From an uncultured Eubacteriales bacterium (lineage in GTDB: Bacteria > Bacillota > Clostridia > Oscillospirales > Acutalibacteraceae): DNA of 64,000 nt. The stretch spans positions 3,450 through 67,449 of the forward strand of contig CAKSTF010000008.1 in NCBI GenBank assembly GCA_934491515.1, given 5' to 3'. The notes under the pieces were generated by a model. That model saw nothing but the letters and a program-made list of their open reading frames with translations, made no database searches and had not been told where the DNA came from. A program made the position numbers and the translations under genes. How positions within the stretch are numbered: the stretch's first letter is position 1; the number at the start of each line of letters is the position of its first letter. Below, one piece after another: positions 30,686 through 39,837 of the stretch.

Positions 30686-32737
30686 TTAAATTTTCATTGC
30701 GGCTTCGTATGCGCGCCATATTACCGAACGCAGATTACCCACCGCAAGACAGTCGCCTACAAGTTCGGATTTTTTGCTGTTTTCAAGCGGAGTCGGGATG
30801 TAACCCGCGCAGGAAATACCCGAGTCGCAGGGAACGTTAATCTCGGTACCGTTTTTATCGGTGCAGATAATTCCGTCCTCGCGCACCTCTTTAAGCGCCG
30901 TTTCAAGATATACGGGAATCTTGTTAAGGGCAAACCATTCCCTTAAATAAGAAGAGTTGGCAAGACAAACGCCTTTTTGACTTACAAGGTCGTCTTTCAT
31001 CTCTACTATCACGGGTTCTTTGCCCTGAAGCGCAAGTTCGTAAGCAATCTCGCATCCTGTAAGTCCGCCGCCGATAACGGCAACTTTTTGACCGACAGGC
31101 GTTCCGTTAAGATAATCGCACGCTTCAACGGCACGTTCAAAACCCTTAACCGATTTAAGAAAACGCGGTTTTGAACCGGTTGCAACTATAACGGGGTCGC
31201 TGCCGAATGCGTCGGCGCTTTTAACCTCGTCGCCTAAGCGTACCTCGATTGCAAGGTCGTTCATCTGCTTTATGTACCATTTAAGCAGGTCGCGCAATTT
31301 TCCTTTATATGATTCCGCGCTTGCCGCTATAAAAGTGCCGCCCAAACGGTCGGATTTTTCGTGAATAATGGGATTATGACCGCGAAGTTTAAGTACCCTT
31401 GCCGCCTCCATACCGCCTATGCCGCCGCCGATAATGTGTACGGTTTTAGGCGCGGAGGTCTTTTTAATGTAATGCTTGTTCCACTGCATTGTTTCGGCGT
31501 TAACTGCGCACCTTGCAAGATGCAGACTGTCGGAAAGATCCTGATCGTTCGGAACGCCCTTGTAGTGGCACATATTGAAACAACCGTTGTGGCAAAGTAT
31601 GCAGGGACGAATTTCATCCTCTTTGCCCTCCATAAGTTTTGTCACCCAAGCCTGATCTGCAAGGAAAGGTCGTGCAAAGCCGGCGCCGTCAAGTTTTCCC
31701 ATCTTTACGGAATCGGCGGCAACGCGTGGGTCAAGGCGGCCGGCGCATATTACCGGAATATCAACGAATTTCTTTATGTGTTCAACGTCTGCAAGGTTGC
31801 AGTTTTCCGGCATGTATATAGGCGGATGTGCCCAATACCATGCGTCGTAGGTACCATTGTCGCAGTTAAGGCAGTCATATCCTGCGTCCTGCAGATATTT
31901 TGCCGCTTTTTCGGATTCTTCCATATCACGGCCGACCTCGGTATACTCTTCGCCCGGAAGTGCACCCTGACGGAATCCCTTTGTTTTCGAAATTACACTG
32001 TAACGCAGGGAAACGGGGAAATCGTCACCGCACGCCTTTTTGATTGCCTTTACTATTTCAACAGGGAAACGGTAGCGGTTTTCAAAACTTCCGCCGTATT
32101 CGTCTGTGCGCTTGTTTACATATTTAAGGGTGAACTGGTCAAGCAGATATCCTTCGTGCACCGCGTGCACCTCAACGCCGTCAACGCCGGCTTCTTTAAG
32201 CATTGCGGCGGATTTTGCAAAGGCTTCGATAAATTCGTTAATTTCCGCCTTAGTCATTTCCCTTGAGGGAATTTTATCCGACCAGCGGTTGGGGGAGGGG
32301 CTTGCACTTGCAGTAATTTTATCAAGATTCATAAAAGGCTTGCTAAGCACGCGCAGCGCCTTGTTTGTATAAAGTTTTTCCATCATTTCGCTTACCGTGA
32401 ACGAACGGCCGAAGCCCGCGGTTAACTGAACGAAAAGTTTAGCGCCCGTTTTATGAAATTCGGGCATCCACTTTTTAAGGTCTTCATACATTTTCTTGTT
32501 TTTGTGCAGCCATTGGCCGAACATCGGGTTGTAAACGGGCTGACAGCCCGGCATTACAAGACCCGCATTATTTTTGGCAACTTCAAGAATAAAACGCGCG
32601 CCGTCCTTGTCAAAATGGTTGTTTTCCATCCAGCCGAAAAGATCGGTACCGCCCATGCTTGTAAGCACTATGCGGTTTTTGATCTCGCAATTTCCGATTT
32701 TCCACGGTGTAAACAGCGGTTCAAGTCGTTTTTCCAT
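30686..32737 (-). CDS. NADH:flavin oxidoreductase/2,4-dienoyl-CoA reductase-type Fe-S flavoenzyme
   Basis: A 683-residue Old Yellow Enzyme-family oxidoreductase. The N-terminal FMN TIM barrel carries GVEVHAVHEGYLLDQF and NKRTDEYGGSFENRYRF; a 4Fe-4S binding segment has CILCHNGCFNMC (about residue 385) with a later Cys; the C-terminal FAD/NAD domain has VHIIGGGIGGMEAARV and VAVIGGGLTGCEIAYEL. Relatives reduce enoates, dienoyl-CoA, trimethylamine or bile-acid intermediates. Linkage to both AcnX subunits suggests a dehydration-then-reduction route. The substrate is unknown. Confidence 0.92.
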   Translation of the reverse strand: MEKRLEPLFTPWKIGNCEIKNRIVLTSMGGTDLFGWMENNHFDKDGARFILEVAKNNAGLVMPGCQPVYNPMFGQWLHKNKKMYEDLKKWMPEFHKTGAKLFVQLTAGFGRSFTVSEMMEKLYTNKALRVLSKPFMNLDKITASASPSPNRWSDKIPSREMTKAEINEFIEAFAKSAAMLKEAGVDGVEVHAVHEGYLLDQFTLKYVNKRTDEYGGSFENRYRFPVEIVKAIKKACGDDFPVSLRYSVISKTKGFRQGALPGEEYTEVGRDMEESEKAAKYLQDAGYDCLNCDNGTYDAWYWAHPPIYMPENCNLADVEHIKKFVDIPVICAGRLDPRVAADSVKMGKLDGAGFARPFLADQAWVTKLMEGKEDEIRPCILCHNGCFNMCHYKGVPNDQDLSDSLHLARCAVNAETMQWNKHYIKKTSAPKTVHIIGGGIGGMEAARVLKLRGHNPIIHEKSDRLGGTFIAASAESYKGKLRDLLKWYIKQMNDLAIEVRLGDEVKSADAFGSDPVIVATGSKPRFLKSVKGFERAVEACDYLNGTPVGQKVAVIGGGLTGCEIAYELALQGKEPVIVEMKDDLVSQKGVCLANSSYLREWFALNKIPVYLETALKEVREDGIICTDKNGTEINVPCDSGISCAGYIPTPLENSKKSELVGDCLAVGNLRSVIWRAYEAAMKI

Positions 32738-32776
32738 AAAAAGACCTTCCTTTTGCAGTAAAATTTAATTGTTTAA

Positions 32777-32805
32777 ATTATAACATACTCACAAATATAC
32801 TTCAA
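32777..32805 (-). promoter_or_regulatory. Promoter of the flavoenzyme-AcnX operon
   Basis: Minus-strand TTGAAG (32805-32800), 17 bases, TATAAT (32782-32777), 39 bases upstream of the oxidoreductase start. Confidence 0.8.
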
Positions 32806-32982
32806 TATGGGCTTTTGAAAATCGGTAATATGCTTAAAATTCAATATATTTTTTTGTGCACAAATCAAACCGCGCCGTAACTGAATTAAGTATAAATGAA
32901 ACTTTTTTGAGTTTTAAGCGGCTTGAAGTCTGCCTTTTTCAACAAGCGGATTTCTGTTGTCTAGCCTTAATTCTTTGCCAAT

Positions 32983-33633
32983 TTATATATCCGTAAATAT
33001 CATTGGCAAAAAAGCAGCAAAACAAAACACAACTGATATATAACGCGGATTTTCAAAGCTTGCAAGCGTCCATAAAACTATTAAAACAATATCATTTGCG
33101 GCGTACGCGAGCGAGAAAAACGGACTTCGCCTGAAAGTCAGATAAGCAGCAAGAAAACTTGTAGTAACCGAAACCGTGCTTGGAAATATGTTGGCCGTGT
33201 TGAATGCTTTTAAAACAAAATAAAAAACAGCCGTCACACCCAAGGTCAATATAAACATATACACTGTTTCCTTTTTGGAAATGCTGTTTACCTTCACCTC
33301 TGCTTTATTGCCGTTATGAGGGCTTTTAAGCCACGAAACAAGGGCAAAAACAGACATCGGCATTGTCATTCCGAGATATGTAATCATTTCACCGTAGTAT
33401 CGGAACGATAAGGAAATTATTCCGTATATTATGCTGAACAATATCATAAGTATTTGTCCGAAAGGGTTTCCTTTTGAGTTAAAAATGATTGACGTAACGC
33501 CTATAAGCGAGGCAATAAGTGTGAGGTAACTGTGCCTGTCAAACGCAAAAAAGGATACTGTTATCGTCAGTGCAGAAAAGAACCATAACAATAATTCGGA
33601 TTTTGAAAAATAAAATATAAGTTTTTTAATCAT
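32983..33633 (-). CDS. pnuC: PnuC-family vitamin precursor transporter
   Basis: A 216-residue membrane protein with seven or so helices of the PnuC family, facilitators of nicotinamide riboside (and, in PnuT/PnuX variants, thiamine or riboflavin). Family features are NSKGNPFGQILMILFSIIYGIISLSFRYYGEMITYLGMTMP and the C-terminal NDIVLIVLWTLAS. GGGAGAAAA precedes the ATG. A structured leader of about 105 nt upstream suggests ligand control. Nicotinamide riboside is the default guess; the other vitamins cannot be excluded. Confidence 0.9.
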   Translation of the reverse strand: MIKKLIFYFSKSELLLWFFSALTITVSFFAFDRHSYLTLIASLIGVTSIIFNSKGNPFGQILMILFSIIYGIISLSFRYYGEMITYLGMTMPMSVFALVSWLKSPHNGNKAEVKVNSISKKETVYMFILTLGVTAVFYFVLKAFNTANIFPSTVSVTTSFLAAYLTFRRSPFFSLAYAANDIVLIVLWTLASFENPRYISVVFCFAAFLPMIFTDI

Positions 33634-33740
33634 AACTTTTCTCCCAAAAAATTAAGCACCCGCGTACACATCTTCAAAGACCTAACGATGTGTAAACGGA
33701 TGCTTTAAGCATCTTCTACCCGGTGGCAGATAAATATAAT
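33634..33740 (-). ncRNA. Structured 5' leader of pnuC, riboswitch candidate
   Basis: Read on the minus strand, the leader contains a closing helix (CACC at 33725-33722 with GGTG at 33659-33656), a short hairpin (GATGC/GCATC, 33713-33699) and an 8-bp hairpin (TACACATC/GATGTGTA, 33694-33665): a three-way-junction layout followed by the ribosome site. I do not recognise TPP, FMN, THF, preQ1, purine or NAD-II consensus motifs in it. Gene context makes a vitamin or NAD-related ligand plausible. Confidence 0.45.
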
Positions 33741-33746
33741 GCCGAT

Positions 33747-33775
33747 ATTTTAACATATGTCCTCTTTAAAGTCAA
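33747..33775 (-). promoter_or_regulatory. Promoter of pnuC
   Basis: Minus-strand TTGACT (33775-33770), 17 bases, TAAAAT (33752-33747). It places the transcript start at about 33740, just before the structured leader. Confidence 0.7.
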
Positions 33776-33823
33776 CAAAATCATCGGTTGAAATAAAGTC
33801 GTGAATATCAGAAAGGTTATAAT

Positions 33824-34264
33824 TCAGTCCAACTTCATATACAGTAACGGATGCGGATTTCCCTGCTTGTCAAGAGCAGAGCGCTTGCAGGTTTTGAACC
33901 CGATATGCTCATAAAATCCAACTGCCTGCAGATTTTCCTCGTTCACGGCTACAATATAAATTCCGTGATTTTTAATCCCGTACTCAACCAACTGTTTTCC
34001 AAGCCCTTTGCCGCGCACGGAAGGGGAAAGGAATAACATTTCCAAACGGCGGTTTCCGGTGCCCATAAAAGCCACGGGTTTTCTGTCGTCGCCCACGGCA
34101 ATCGTAAGAACTTCCACGTTTTTAATTGCTTTTGGGACGTATTTTTTGATCTCTTCCATCTCATTTTCCGAAAGAAAAGTGTGCGTAGCCAAAACAGAGT
34201 CTTCCCAAATTTCCAAAAGTGATGGCAGCAGTTCGCTTCTGTTCTGTACCTCGTATATTCTCAT
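33824..34264 (-). CDS. GNAT-family N-acetyltransferase
   Basis: A 146-residue acetyltransferase with the acetyl-CoA-binding motif LFLSPSVRGKGLGKQLVEYG (about residues 75-94) and the C-terminal AVGFYEHIGFKTCKRS, similar to YjaB-like members. The acceptor is unknown. It lies upstream of pnuC on the same strand but is separated by the pnuC promoter. Confidence 0.92.
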   Translation of the reverse strand: MRIYEVQNRSELLPSLLEIWEDSVLATHTFLSENEMEEIKKYVPKAIKNVEVLTIAVGDDRKPVAFMGTGNRRLEMLFLSPSVRGKGLGKQLVEYGIKNHGIYIVAVNEENLQAVGFYEHIGFKTCKRSALDKQGNPHPLLYMKLD

Positions 34265-34326
34265 AAACTCACTCCCAAAAGCGTTTTTACGCTTGAATTA
34301 TATCATATTATAAAATTTTCTTCAAT

Positions 34327-34373
34327 AAAAACCCCCGTATTTTATAAAAAAATACGGGGGGGTTGCTTTTCCT
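34327..34373. terminator. Terminator of the AraC-type regulator gene
   Basis: AATACGGGGG pairs with CCCCCGTATT around an A/T-rich loop. On the minus strand it is followed by TTTTTATTG, so it best fits the end of the regulator transcript. Confidence 0.85.
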
Positions 34374-34388
34374 GTTTGTCCGATTATA

Positions 34389-35282
34389 TTATTTCGTCTG
34401 CTGTTCCGGTTTTTCTTTTACGGCAATCCAGATTTCACACTGATAATCGGGATTCATTGTATCTTCCGACGAATACACCTCAAATTCTACATTTTCGGCA
34501 TATTCATACTGTGTGCTTTGGGGAAAAAATTCCGTGACGATGCGGTGGTAGGTTTCAATAAATGCATCGGGCATTTTACCTTTACTTGTGAACACGGCGT
34601 ATGTATTTGCAGGTATGGTGACTATTTCAAGGTCGCCGTCTGCCTTTCTGCCGTCATATTCAACGCCGATACCGTACGGAAACTGTTTTGAATCAAGTTC
34701 TGAGGAGAAGCAAATGCCAAGCAAACCCTTCATACGCGGATTTTCGGGTATCAGGTTTATAAGCCTTCCAAGCGTTCCGTCTTTTGCGGATTCCTGCCAC
34801 ATTGCGGTGATATCGGGCGTGGCATTTGCTGATTGCGGTTTACCGACCCTTTTTCTTTTACATATCACCCTGAACGCGTCTCTTTTTTCGATTCTGTAAT
34901 CCATCTTTCTGCCTCCTGTTAAGGTAAGTTTTACAGAAAGCGGAGTGAATATCTTAACTTTACCGCCGTGTTTTGCTTCACTGGGGGTAATGCCGTGAAA
35001 TCTGGTGAATGCACGGGAAAAACTTTCGGGCGTATCATATCCGTATTTAAGCGCTATATCTATTATTTTTGCATTTCCCAATGACAGTTCTTCGCCTGCA
35101 AGGGAAAGTCTGCGCATACGGATATAATCCCCGAATGTAAGACCGCAAAGAATACCGAAAACCCTTTGAAAATGAAATGCGGAGGAACACGCCGCTTTCG
35201 CCGCTTCTTCGATATCCGTTTCTCCGGTTATATTCTCTTCGGCGTAATCAATCGCTTTTTGTATTCCCTGTATCCAATCCAT
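34389..35282 (-). CDS. AraC-family regulator with GyrI-like effector-binding domain
   Basis: A 297-residue regulator. Residues 1-105 hold the two AraC helix-turn-helix motifs (FHFQRVFGILCGLTFGDYIRMRRLSLAG; ALKYGYDTPESFSRAFTRFHGITPSEA). Residues 125-290 form a GyrI/SHSP-like effector domain (GIGVEYDGRKADGDLEIVTIPANTYAVF) as in Rob, SoxS-like and multidrug-sensing activators. It stands alone with its own terminator. The target and inducer are unknown. Confidence 0.92.
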   Translation of the reverse strand: MDWIQGIQKAIDYAEENITGETDIEEAAKAACSSAFHFQRVFGILCGLTFGDYIRMRRLSLAGEELSLGNAKIIDIALKYGYDTPESFSRAFTRFHGITPSEAKHGGKVKIFTPLSVKLTLTGGRKMDYRIEKRDAFRVICKRKRVGKPQSANATPDITAMWQESAKDGTLGRLINLIPENPRMKGLLGICFSSELDSKQFPYGIGVEYDGRKADGDLEIVTIPANTYAVFTSKGKMPDAFIETYHRIVTEFFPQSTQYEYAENVEFEVYSSEDTMNPDYQCEIWIAVKEKPEQQTK

Positions 35283-35412
35283 TTACGAACTCCCTTTCTG
35301 TGATTACAGTTTACCGCGTTAAACGATCGGTTTCATGACTTTCCGTGCTTCACGGTGCTATGAAAGTATTATTGCAAAATCTGCCGTGCTTTTGCTTTTT
35401 TTCTAAAACAAT

Positions 35413-35440
35413 CCCCTGTACTTCATGCGAAGTACAGGGG
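35413..35440. terminator. Strong hairpin in the region after ppdK
   Basis: A perfect 12-bp stem (35413-35424 with 35429-35440) around ATGC. On the minus strand it is followed by ATTGTTTTA, compatible with a terminator for ppdK, although it is 120 bases from the stop codon. The rest of 35283-35561 holds no gene that I can support. Confidence 0.6.
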
Positions 35441-35561
35441 TGTTCAGGTGTATTAAACCGGTCTCGGTATAGTTCCTTCGGTAAAAACTTCGGGAATTAA
35501 GTGTCCGTTCAACCGGGCGCGTGTTTTGTAAACACACACAATCTAATCGCGCCGCGCGGAA

Positions 35562-38207
35562 TTACTTCTTTGCGCTTTTAATCGCTGCCTGTGCTGCCGC
35601 AAGGCGTGCAATCGGAACGCGGAAGGGTGAGCATGAAACGTAATCAAGACCGATTGCGTTGCAGAACTCGATAGAGGAAGGATCGCCGCCGTGCTCGCCG
35701 CAGATACCGCAGTGAAGGTCCTTGCGGGCAGCCTTACCCTTGGTAACCGCCATTTCCATAAGCTGACCTACGCCGGTAGTGTCAAGACGTGCAAACGGAT
35801 CGGATTCAAATATCTTGTTCTGATAGTAGCTCGGGAGGAACTTACCTGCGTCATCACGGCTGAAACCAAATGTCATCTGAGTAAGGTCGTTGGTGCCGAA
35901 GCAGAAGAACTCAGCCTCGGTAGCGATCTGGTCAGCGGTAAGAGCAGCGCGGGGGATCTCAATCATAGTACCAACTTCGTACTTGAGGTCCTCGCCGGAA
36001 GCCTTTATAAGTTCATCGGCGGTAGCAACAACTACGTCCTTAACAAACTTAAGTTCCTTAACTTCGCAAGCAAGCGGAATCATTATTTCGGGAACAATGT
36101 TCCAATCGTTGTGGCGTGCCTTTACTGCAAGAGCCGCTTTGATGATTGCCTTTGTCTGCATCTTGGCGATTTCGGGATAGGTAACCGCAAGACGGCAGCC
36201 GCGGTGACCCATCATCGGGTTAAACTCGTGAAGGTCGGAGCAAAGCTGCTTAATCTGAGCAACGGTCTTGCCCTGTGCGTCTGCAAGTTTCTTAATGTCT
36301 GCTTCTTCGGTGGGAACAAACTCGTGAAGCGGGGGATCAAGGAAACGGATAGTAACCGGATGACCGCCGAGCGCTTCAAAGAGGCCTTCAAAGTCAGCCT
36401 GCTGTACGGGTTCAATCTTGTCGAGTGCTTTAATGCGCTCTTCAACGGTTTCTGCGCAGATCATTTCGCGGAAAGCGTCGATTCTGCCATCGCCGAAGAA
36501 CATATGCTCGGTACGGCAAAGGCCGATGCCCTGTGCGCCGAGTTCGGCAGCACGCTTAGCATCTTCGGGAGTGTCGGCATTGGTGCGAACACCGAGAGTC
36601 TTATATTTATCGGCAAGTTTCATAATTCTGCCGAAGTAGCCGCTGTTGGGGTCGGCAGGAACGGTGGGAATAATGTGACCGTAAATGTTACCGGTGGAAC
36701 CGTCAAGGGAAATACCGTCGCCTTCTTTGTAAACCTTGCCTGCAAGAGTGAACTGCTTGTTTGCTTCGTCCATCTTTATGTCACCGCAGCCGGAAACGCA
36801 GCAGGTGCCCATGCCGCGCGCAACAACTGCAGCGTGAGAGGTCTGACCGCCGCGAACGGTGAGTATACCCTGAGAATATTTCATACCTTCGATATCTTCG
36901 GGAGAAGTTTCAAGACGAACAAGGATTACCTTTTCGCCCTTCTTGCCTTCGATAACAGCGTCTTCAGCGGTGAAAACAACCTTACCTGCGGCAGCACCGG
37001 GGGAAGCGGCAATACCTTTACCTATAACGTCGGTCTTGTCGGCTTCTTTAAGCGCCTTGGGATCGAAAGTGGGGTGGAGGAGCATGTCGAGCGACTTAGC
37101 GTCGATCTGCATGAGTGCTTCCTCTTCAGAAATCATGCCTTCGTCAATAAGATCGCAGGCAATCTTTATGGCAGCGGCAGCGGTACGCTTACCGTTACGG
37201 GTCTGAAGCATATAGAGGTTGCCGTGTTCAACGGTAAATTCCATATCCTGCATATCACGGTAATGGTCTTCAAGTATTCCGCAAACTTCCTGGAATTTCT
37301 TGAATGCTTCGGGGAACTTGTCAGCCATTTCTGCAATCGGCATAGGAGTACGAACGCCTGCAACAACGTCCTCGCCCTGTGCGTTGGTAAGGAATTCGCC
37401 CATAAGACCCTTTTCGCCGGTGGCGGGGTTGCGGGTGAAAGCAACGCCGGTGCCGCAGTCATCGCCCATGTTGCCGAAAGCCATCATCTGTACGTTAACG
37501 GCAGTACCCCAGGAATAGGGGATATCGTGGTCCATACGATAGATGTTTGCACGGGGGTTGTCCCATGAACGGAAAACGGCTTTGATAGCCTCGAAAAGCT
37601 GCTCTTTCGGGTCAGAGGGGAACTCTTTGCCGAGTTTTGCTTTGTATTCCGCTTTGAACTGATGAGCGAGTTCTTTAAGATCCTCCGCACCGAGTTCGAC
37701 GTCCTGAGTAACACCCTTTGCTTCCTTCATCTTGTCGATGAGTTCTTCAAAGTATTTTTTGCCGACTTCCATAACAACGTCGGAGAACATCTGAATAAAA
37801 CGACGATAGCAGTCCCAAGCCCAACGGGGATTATTGGACTGTTCGGCAATAACGTTAACAACGTCTTCGTTAAGACCGAGGTTAAGAATAGTATCCATCA
37901 TGCCGGGCATGGAAGCGCGGGCGCCCGAACGAACGGAAACGAGAAGCGGATTTTTCTTGTCGCCAAATTTCTTGCCGGTGATTTTTTCCATCTTTTCGAT
38001 GTTTTCCATGATCTGCGCCTCAATGTCGGCGTTGATCATGCGGCCGTCCTCATAGTACTGAGTGCAGGCTTCGGTAGAAATTGTGAAACCCTGGGGAACC
38101 GGAAGACCGATCTTGGTCATTTCCGCAAGGTTGGCACCTTTACCGCCGAGAAGTTCACGCATATTTGCGTTGCCTTCGCTGAAGAGATAAACGTACTTGT
38201 GACTCAT
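35562..38207 (-). CDS. ppdK: Pyruvate, phosphate dikinase
   Basis: Interconverts pyruvate, ATP and Pi with PEP, AMP and PPi (881 aa, full length), a key glycolytic/gluconeogenic enzyme of many anaerobes. The N-terminal ATP-grasp domain starts KYVYLFSEGN with LLGGKGANLAEM; the swivelling domain has the phospho-His motif GGQTSHAAVVARGMG (about residue 455); the C-terminal barrel has LCRTEHMFFG, FGTNDLTQMTFG and the catalytic-Cys motif CGICGEHGGDPSS (about residue 835). A TATAAT box (minus strand, 38278-38273) precedes it. Confidence 0.98.
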   Translation of the reverse strand: MSHKYVYLFSEGNANMRELLGGKGANLAEMTKIGLPVPQGFTISTEACTQYYEDGRMINADIEAQIMENIEKMEKITGKKFGDKKNPLLVSVRSGARASMPGMMDTILNLGLNEDVVNVIAEQSNNPRWAWDCYRRFIQMFSDVVMEVGKKYFEELIDKMKEAKGVTQDVELGAEDLKELAHQFKAEYKAKLGKEFPSDPKEQLFEAIKAVFRSWDNPRANIYRMDHDIPYSWGTAVNVQMMAFGNMGDDCGTGVAFTRNPATGEKGLMGEFLTNAQGEDVVAGVRTPMPIAEMADKFPEAFKKFQEVCGILEDHYRDMQDMEFTVEHGNLYMLQTRNGKRTAAAAIKIACDLIDEGMISEEEALMQIDAKSLDMLLHPTFDPKALKEADKTDVIGKGIAASPGAAAGKVVFTAEDAVIEGKKGEKVILVRLETSPEDIEGMKYSQGILTVRGGQTSHAAVVARGMGTCCVSGCGDIKMDEANKQFTLAGKVYKEGDGISLDGSTGNIYGHIIPTVPADPNSGYFGRIMKLADKYKTLGVRTNADTPEDAKRAAELGAQGIGLCRTEHMFFGDGRIDAFREMICAETVEERIKALDKIEPVQQADFEGLFEALGGHPVTIRFLDPPLHEFVPTEEADIKKLADAQGKTVAQIKQLCSDLHEFNPMMGHRGCRLAVTYPEIAKMQTKAIIKAALAVKARHNDWNIVPEIMIPLACEVKELKFVKDVVVATADELIKASGEDLKYEVGTMIEIPRAALTADQIATEAEFFCFGTNDLTQMTFGFSRDDAGKFLPSYYQNKIFESDPFARLDTTGVGQLMEMAVTKGKAARKDLHCGICGEHGGDPSSIEFCNAIGLDYVSCSPFRVPIARLAAAQAAIKSAKK

Positions 38208-38343
38208 GTGTGAATCAACCTCCTGTATTTTCTTGGAAAAATAATTCCATAATTAAATTATGTATCCGAGTTATTATAACAAAAAAAAGGAAAAAACACA
38301 AATGTTTTTTTGCTTTGTGTTACATTTTGGTCAAATAGTAAAA

Positions 38344-38376
38344 AACAAAAGGCGGCAGCCGTCGCCTTTTGTTATA
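38344..38376 (-). terminator. Terminator of the ECF S-component gene
   Basis: An 11-bp stem (AACAAAAGGCG with CGCCTTTTGTT) around an 8-base loop. On the minus strand a run of six T follows. It ends 8 bases from the stop codon of the S component. Confidence 0.85.
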
Positions 38377-38383
38377 TATTCCA

Positions 38384-38977
38384 TTATAAATTACTCTTGC
38401 CGAGAGCGCGTATTACCCTTACTATCATGGGTGTAAGAATAATGTTAAGTCCGAGTTCAATAAGGAAATTAACTCCCGTAAGGCTAAATATGACATACGT
38501 TACCATATTTGTGCCGCCCGCCCATGTGTAAAGTATATCTTTAAAAAATGTAAAGGAAAGCAGCAAAAATATTCCCGTGTTTACTACGGGTGCCGTAACC
38601 GCCGCTGTAAGAGAAGCGGCAAAAAGATTTTTGGATTTAAGGGATTTTCCCACAAATCCGGTCGCCGCGCCGCACAATGTGCCCTTTAACATACAAACAA
38701 GTATTGTAAGCAGGGGAGAAGCGTTAAAAAGAATATTACCGCCTGTGTCAAGCCACGAAATACAACCGATAACGGTAATAACGCCGAATACCGCACCGAG
38801 ATAGGTGCTGTAAGCGGGGCCGTAGAGTATTCCGGAAAGCACCACCGGAACAAGAACGAGGGACAGGTTGAACGTGCCGATTTTTACAAAGTAGCTGATA
38901 AACTGTAAAACTACGGTTACCGCTGTAAAAAGGGCAAGTATTGCAACCTTTTTTGACTGTGATCTGCTGTTTGACAT
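38384..38977 (-). CDS. ECF transporter S component, probable pantothenate-type
   Basis: A 197-residue integral membrane protein with about six helices and an ECF S-component N-terminus (KKVAILALFTAVTVVLQFIS). The S component binds the vitamin and docks onto a shared EcfAAT module encoded elsewhere. It lies 63 bases downstream of coaX, type III pantothenate kinase, in the same direction, which argues for pantothenate as ligand; that is inferred from context. Confidence 0.8.
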   Translation of the reverse strand: MSNSRSQSKKVAILALFTAVTVVLQFISYFVKIGTFNLSLVLVPVVLSGILYGPAYSTYLGAVFGVITVIGCISWLDTGGNILFNASPLLTILVCMLKGTLCGAATGFVGKSLKSKNLFAASLTAAVTAPVVNTGIFLLLSFTFFKDILYTWAGGTNMVTYVIFSLTGVNFLIELGLNIILTPMIVRVIRALGKSNL

Positions 38978-39040
38978 AAATAAAACCTCCGATACTGCCC
39001 GAAAACGGTGCAGTTCATTATTTTATAAAGCCCGAACGGC

Positions 39041-39805
39041 TTATTTGTTAAGTTCGTAAATTTCGCGAAGTCCGTCAAGTAAAAGATTTTCGTTGTAAAT
39101 GATTTCGTTACGGCAGAAACAGATAACATCCCTTGATAATCCGCCGGTGGCTACCACTGTAGGTACTTCACCGAGTTCCGCGGTAATCCTGTCAATAAGA
39201 CCGTCAAGCATGGAAGCGGTTCCGTATATAAGGCCCGAACGCATACAGTCCGCTGTGTTAGTGCCGATAACCTTATCGGGCGCGGTTATATCAATAGACG
39301 GCAGCTGTGCCGTGTTTTCGGTAAGTGCTTTAAGCGTAAGGCGCAGACCTGCGGCAATAACGCCGCCTAAAAAAGCGCCGTTTTTATCAATAACGCTTAT
39401 AGTGGAGGCGGTTCCCATATCTATTACTACGCAGAGAAGGGTGTATTCGTTAACTGCGCCCACGGCGCCTGCGGCAAGGTCCGCACCCAGCTGCGCGGGA
39501 TTGTCAATTTTGATATTAAGACCGGTTTTTATCCCCGGACCGACCTTCATGGGTACTATATCACAAAGCAGGGTGACCGCTTTGCAAAGCGCGCTGCTTA
39601 CGGACGGAACGACCGAGGAAATTATGCAGTCTTCAATATTGCGGTAATCCTTACCGTGCAGGGAAAGGATATTTTTAATCGAAACGGCATATTCGTCAGA
39701 AGTTGTGCCGGCAGCGGTGGCAAGGCGTGCGGTAAGCGACAACACGTCGCTTTCGTAAACGCCTAAAGTGATATTAGTGTTTCCAACGTCTATAACAAGC
39801 AGCAT
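39041..39805 (-). CDS. coaX: Type III pantothenate kinase
   Basis: First step of coenzyme A synthesis from pantothenate (254 aa). ASKHA-fold motifs are LLVIDVGNTNITLGVYE, GADLAAGAVGA and VIDMGTASTISVID, then GGVIAAGLRLTLKALTE. The start at ATG 39805 has GGGAG eight bases upstream; a frame continuing to 39820 lacks a site. It is divergent from rpsF and followed by a vitamin S component, so uptake and phosphorylation are probably coupled. Confidence 0.95.
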   Translation of the reverse strand: MLLVIDVGNTNITLGVYESDVLSLTARLATAAGTTSDEYAVSIKNILSLHGKDYRNIEDCIISSVVPSVSSALCKAVTLLCDIVPMKVGPGIKTGLNIKIDNPAQLGADLAAGAVGAVNEYTLLCVVIDMGTASTISVIDKNGAFLGGVIAAGLRLTLKALTENTAQLPSIDITAPDKVIGTNTADCMRSGLIYGTASMLDGLIDRITAELGEVPTVVATGGLSRDVICFCRNEIIYNENLLLDGLREIYELNK

Positions 39806-39837
39806 TGCAAATACTCCCAAACATATAGTTTAACTGT

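Noticed and set aside
31361..32266. A 301-codon frame antisense to the OYE-type gene
   Set aside because: Low-complexity, Cys/Phe-rich translation with no family pattern and no ribosome site of note; the opposite strand is certain coding sequence.
30686..32737. Bile-acid enzyme BaiCD/BaiH
   Set aside because: Size and fold match that family, but no other bai gene is near and the AcnX neighbours suggest another role.
33634..33740. TPP, FMN, THF or preQ1 riboswitch upstream of pnuC
   Set aside because: The conserved core strings of these classes are not present on either strand; kept only as an unclassified leader.
35691..37568. A 625-codon open frame antisense to ppdK
   Set aside because: It lies wholly inside a clearly coding, highly conserved gene and has no recognisable domains; it is a by-product of codon bias on the other strand.
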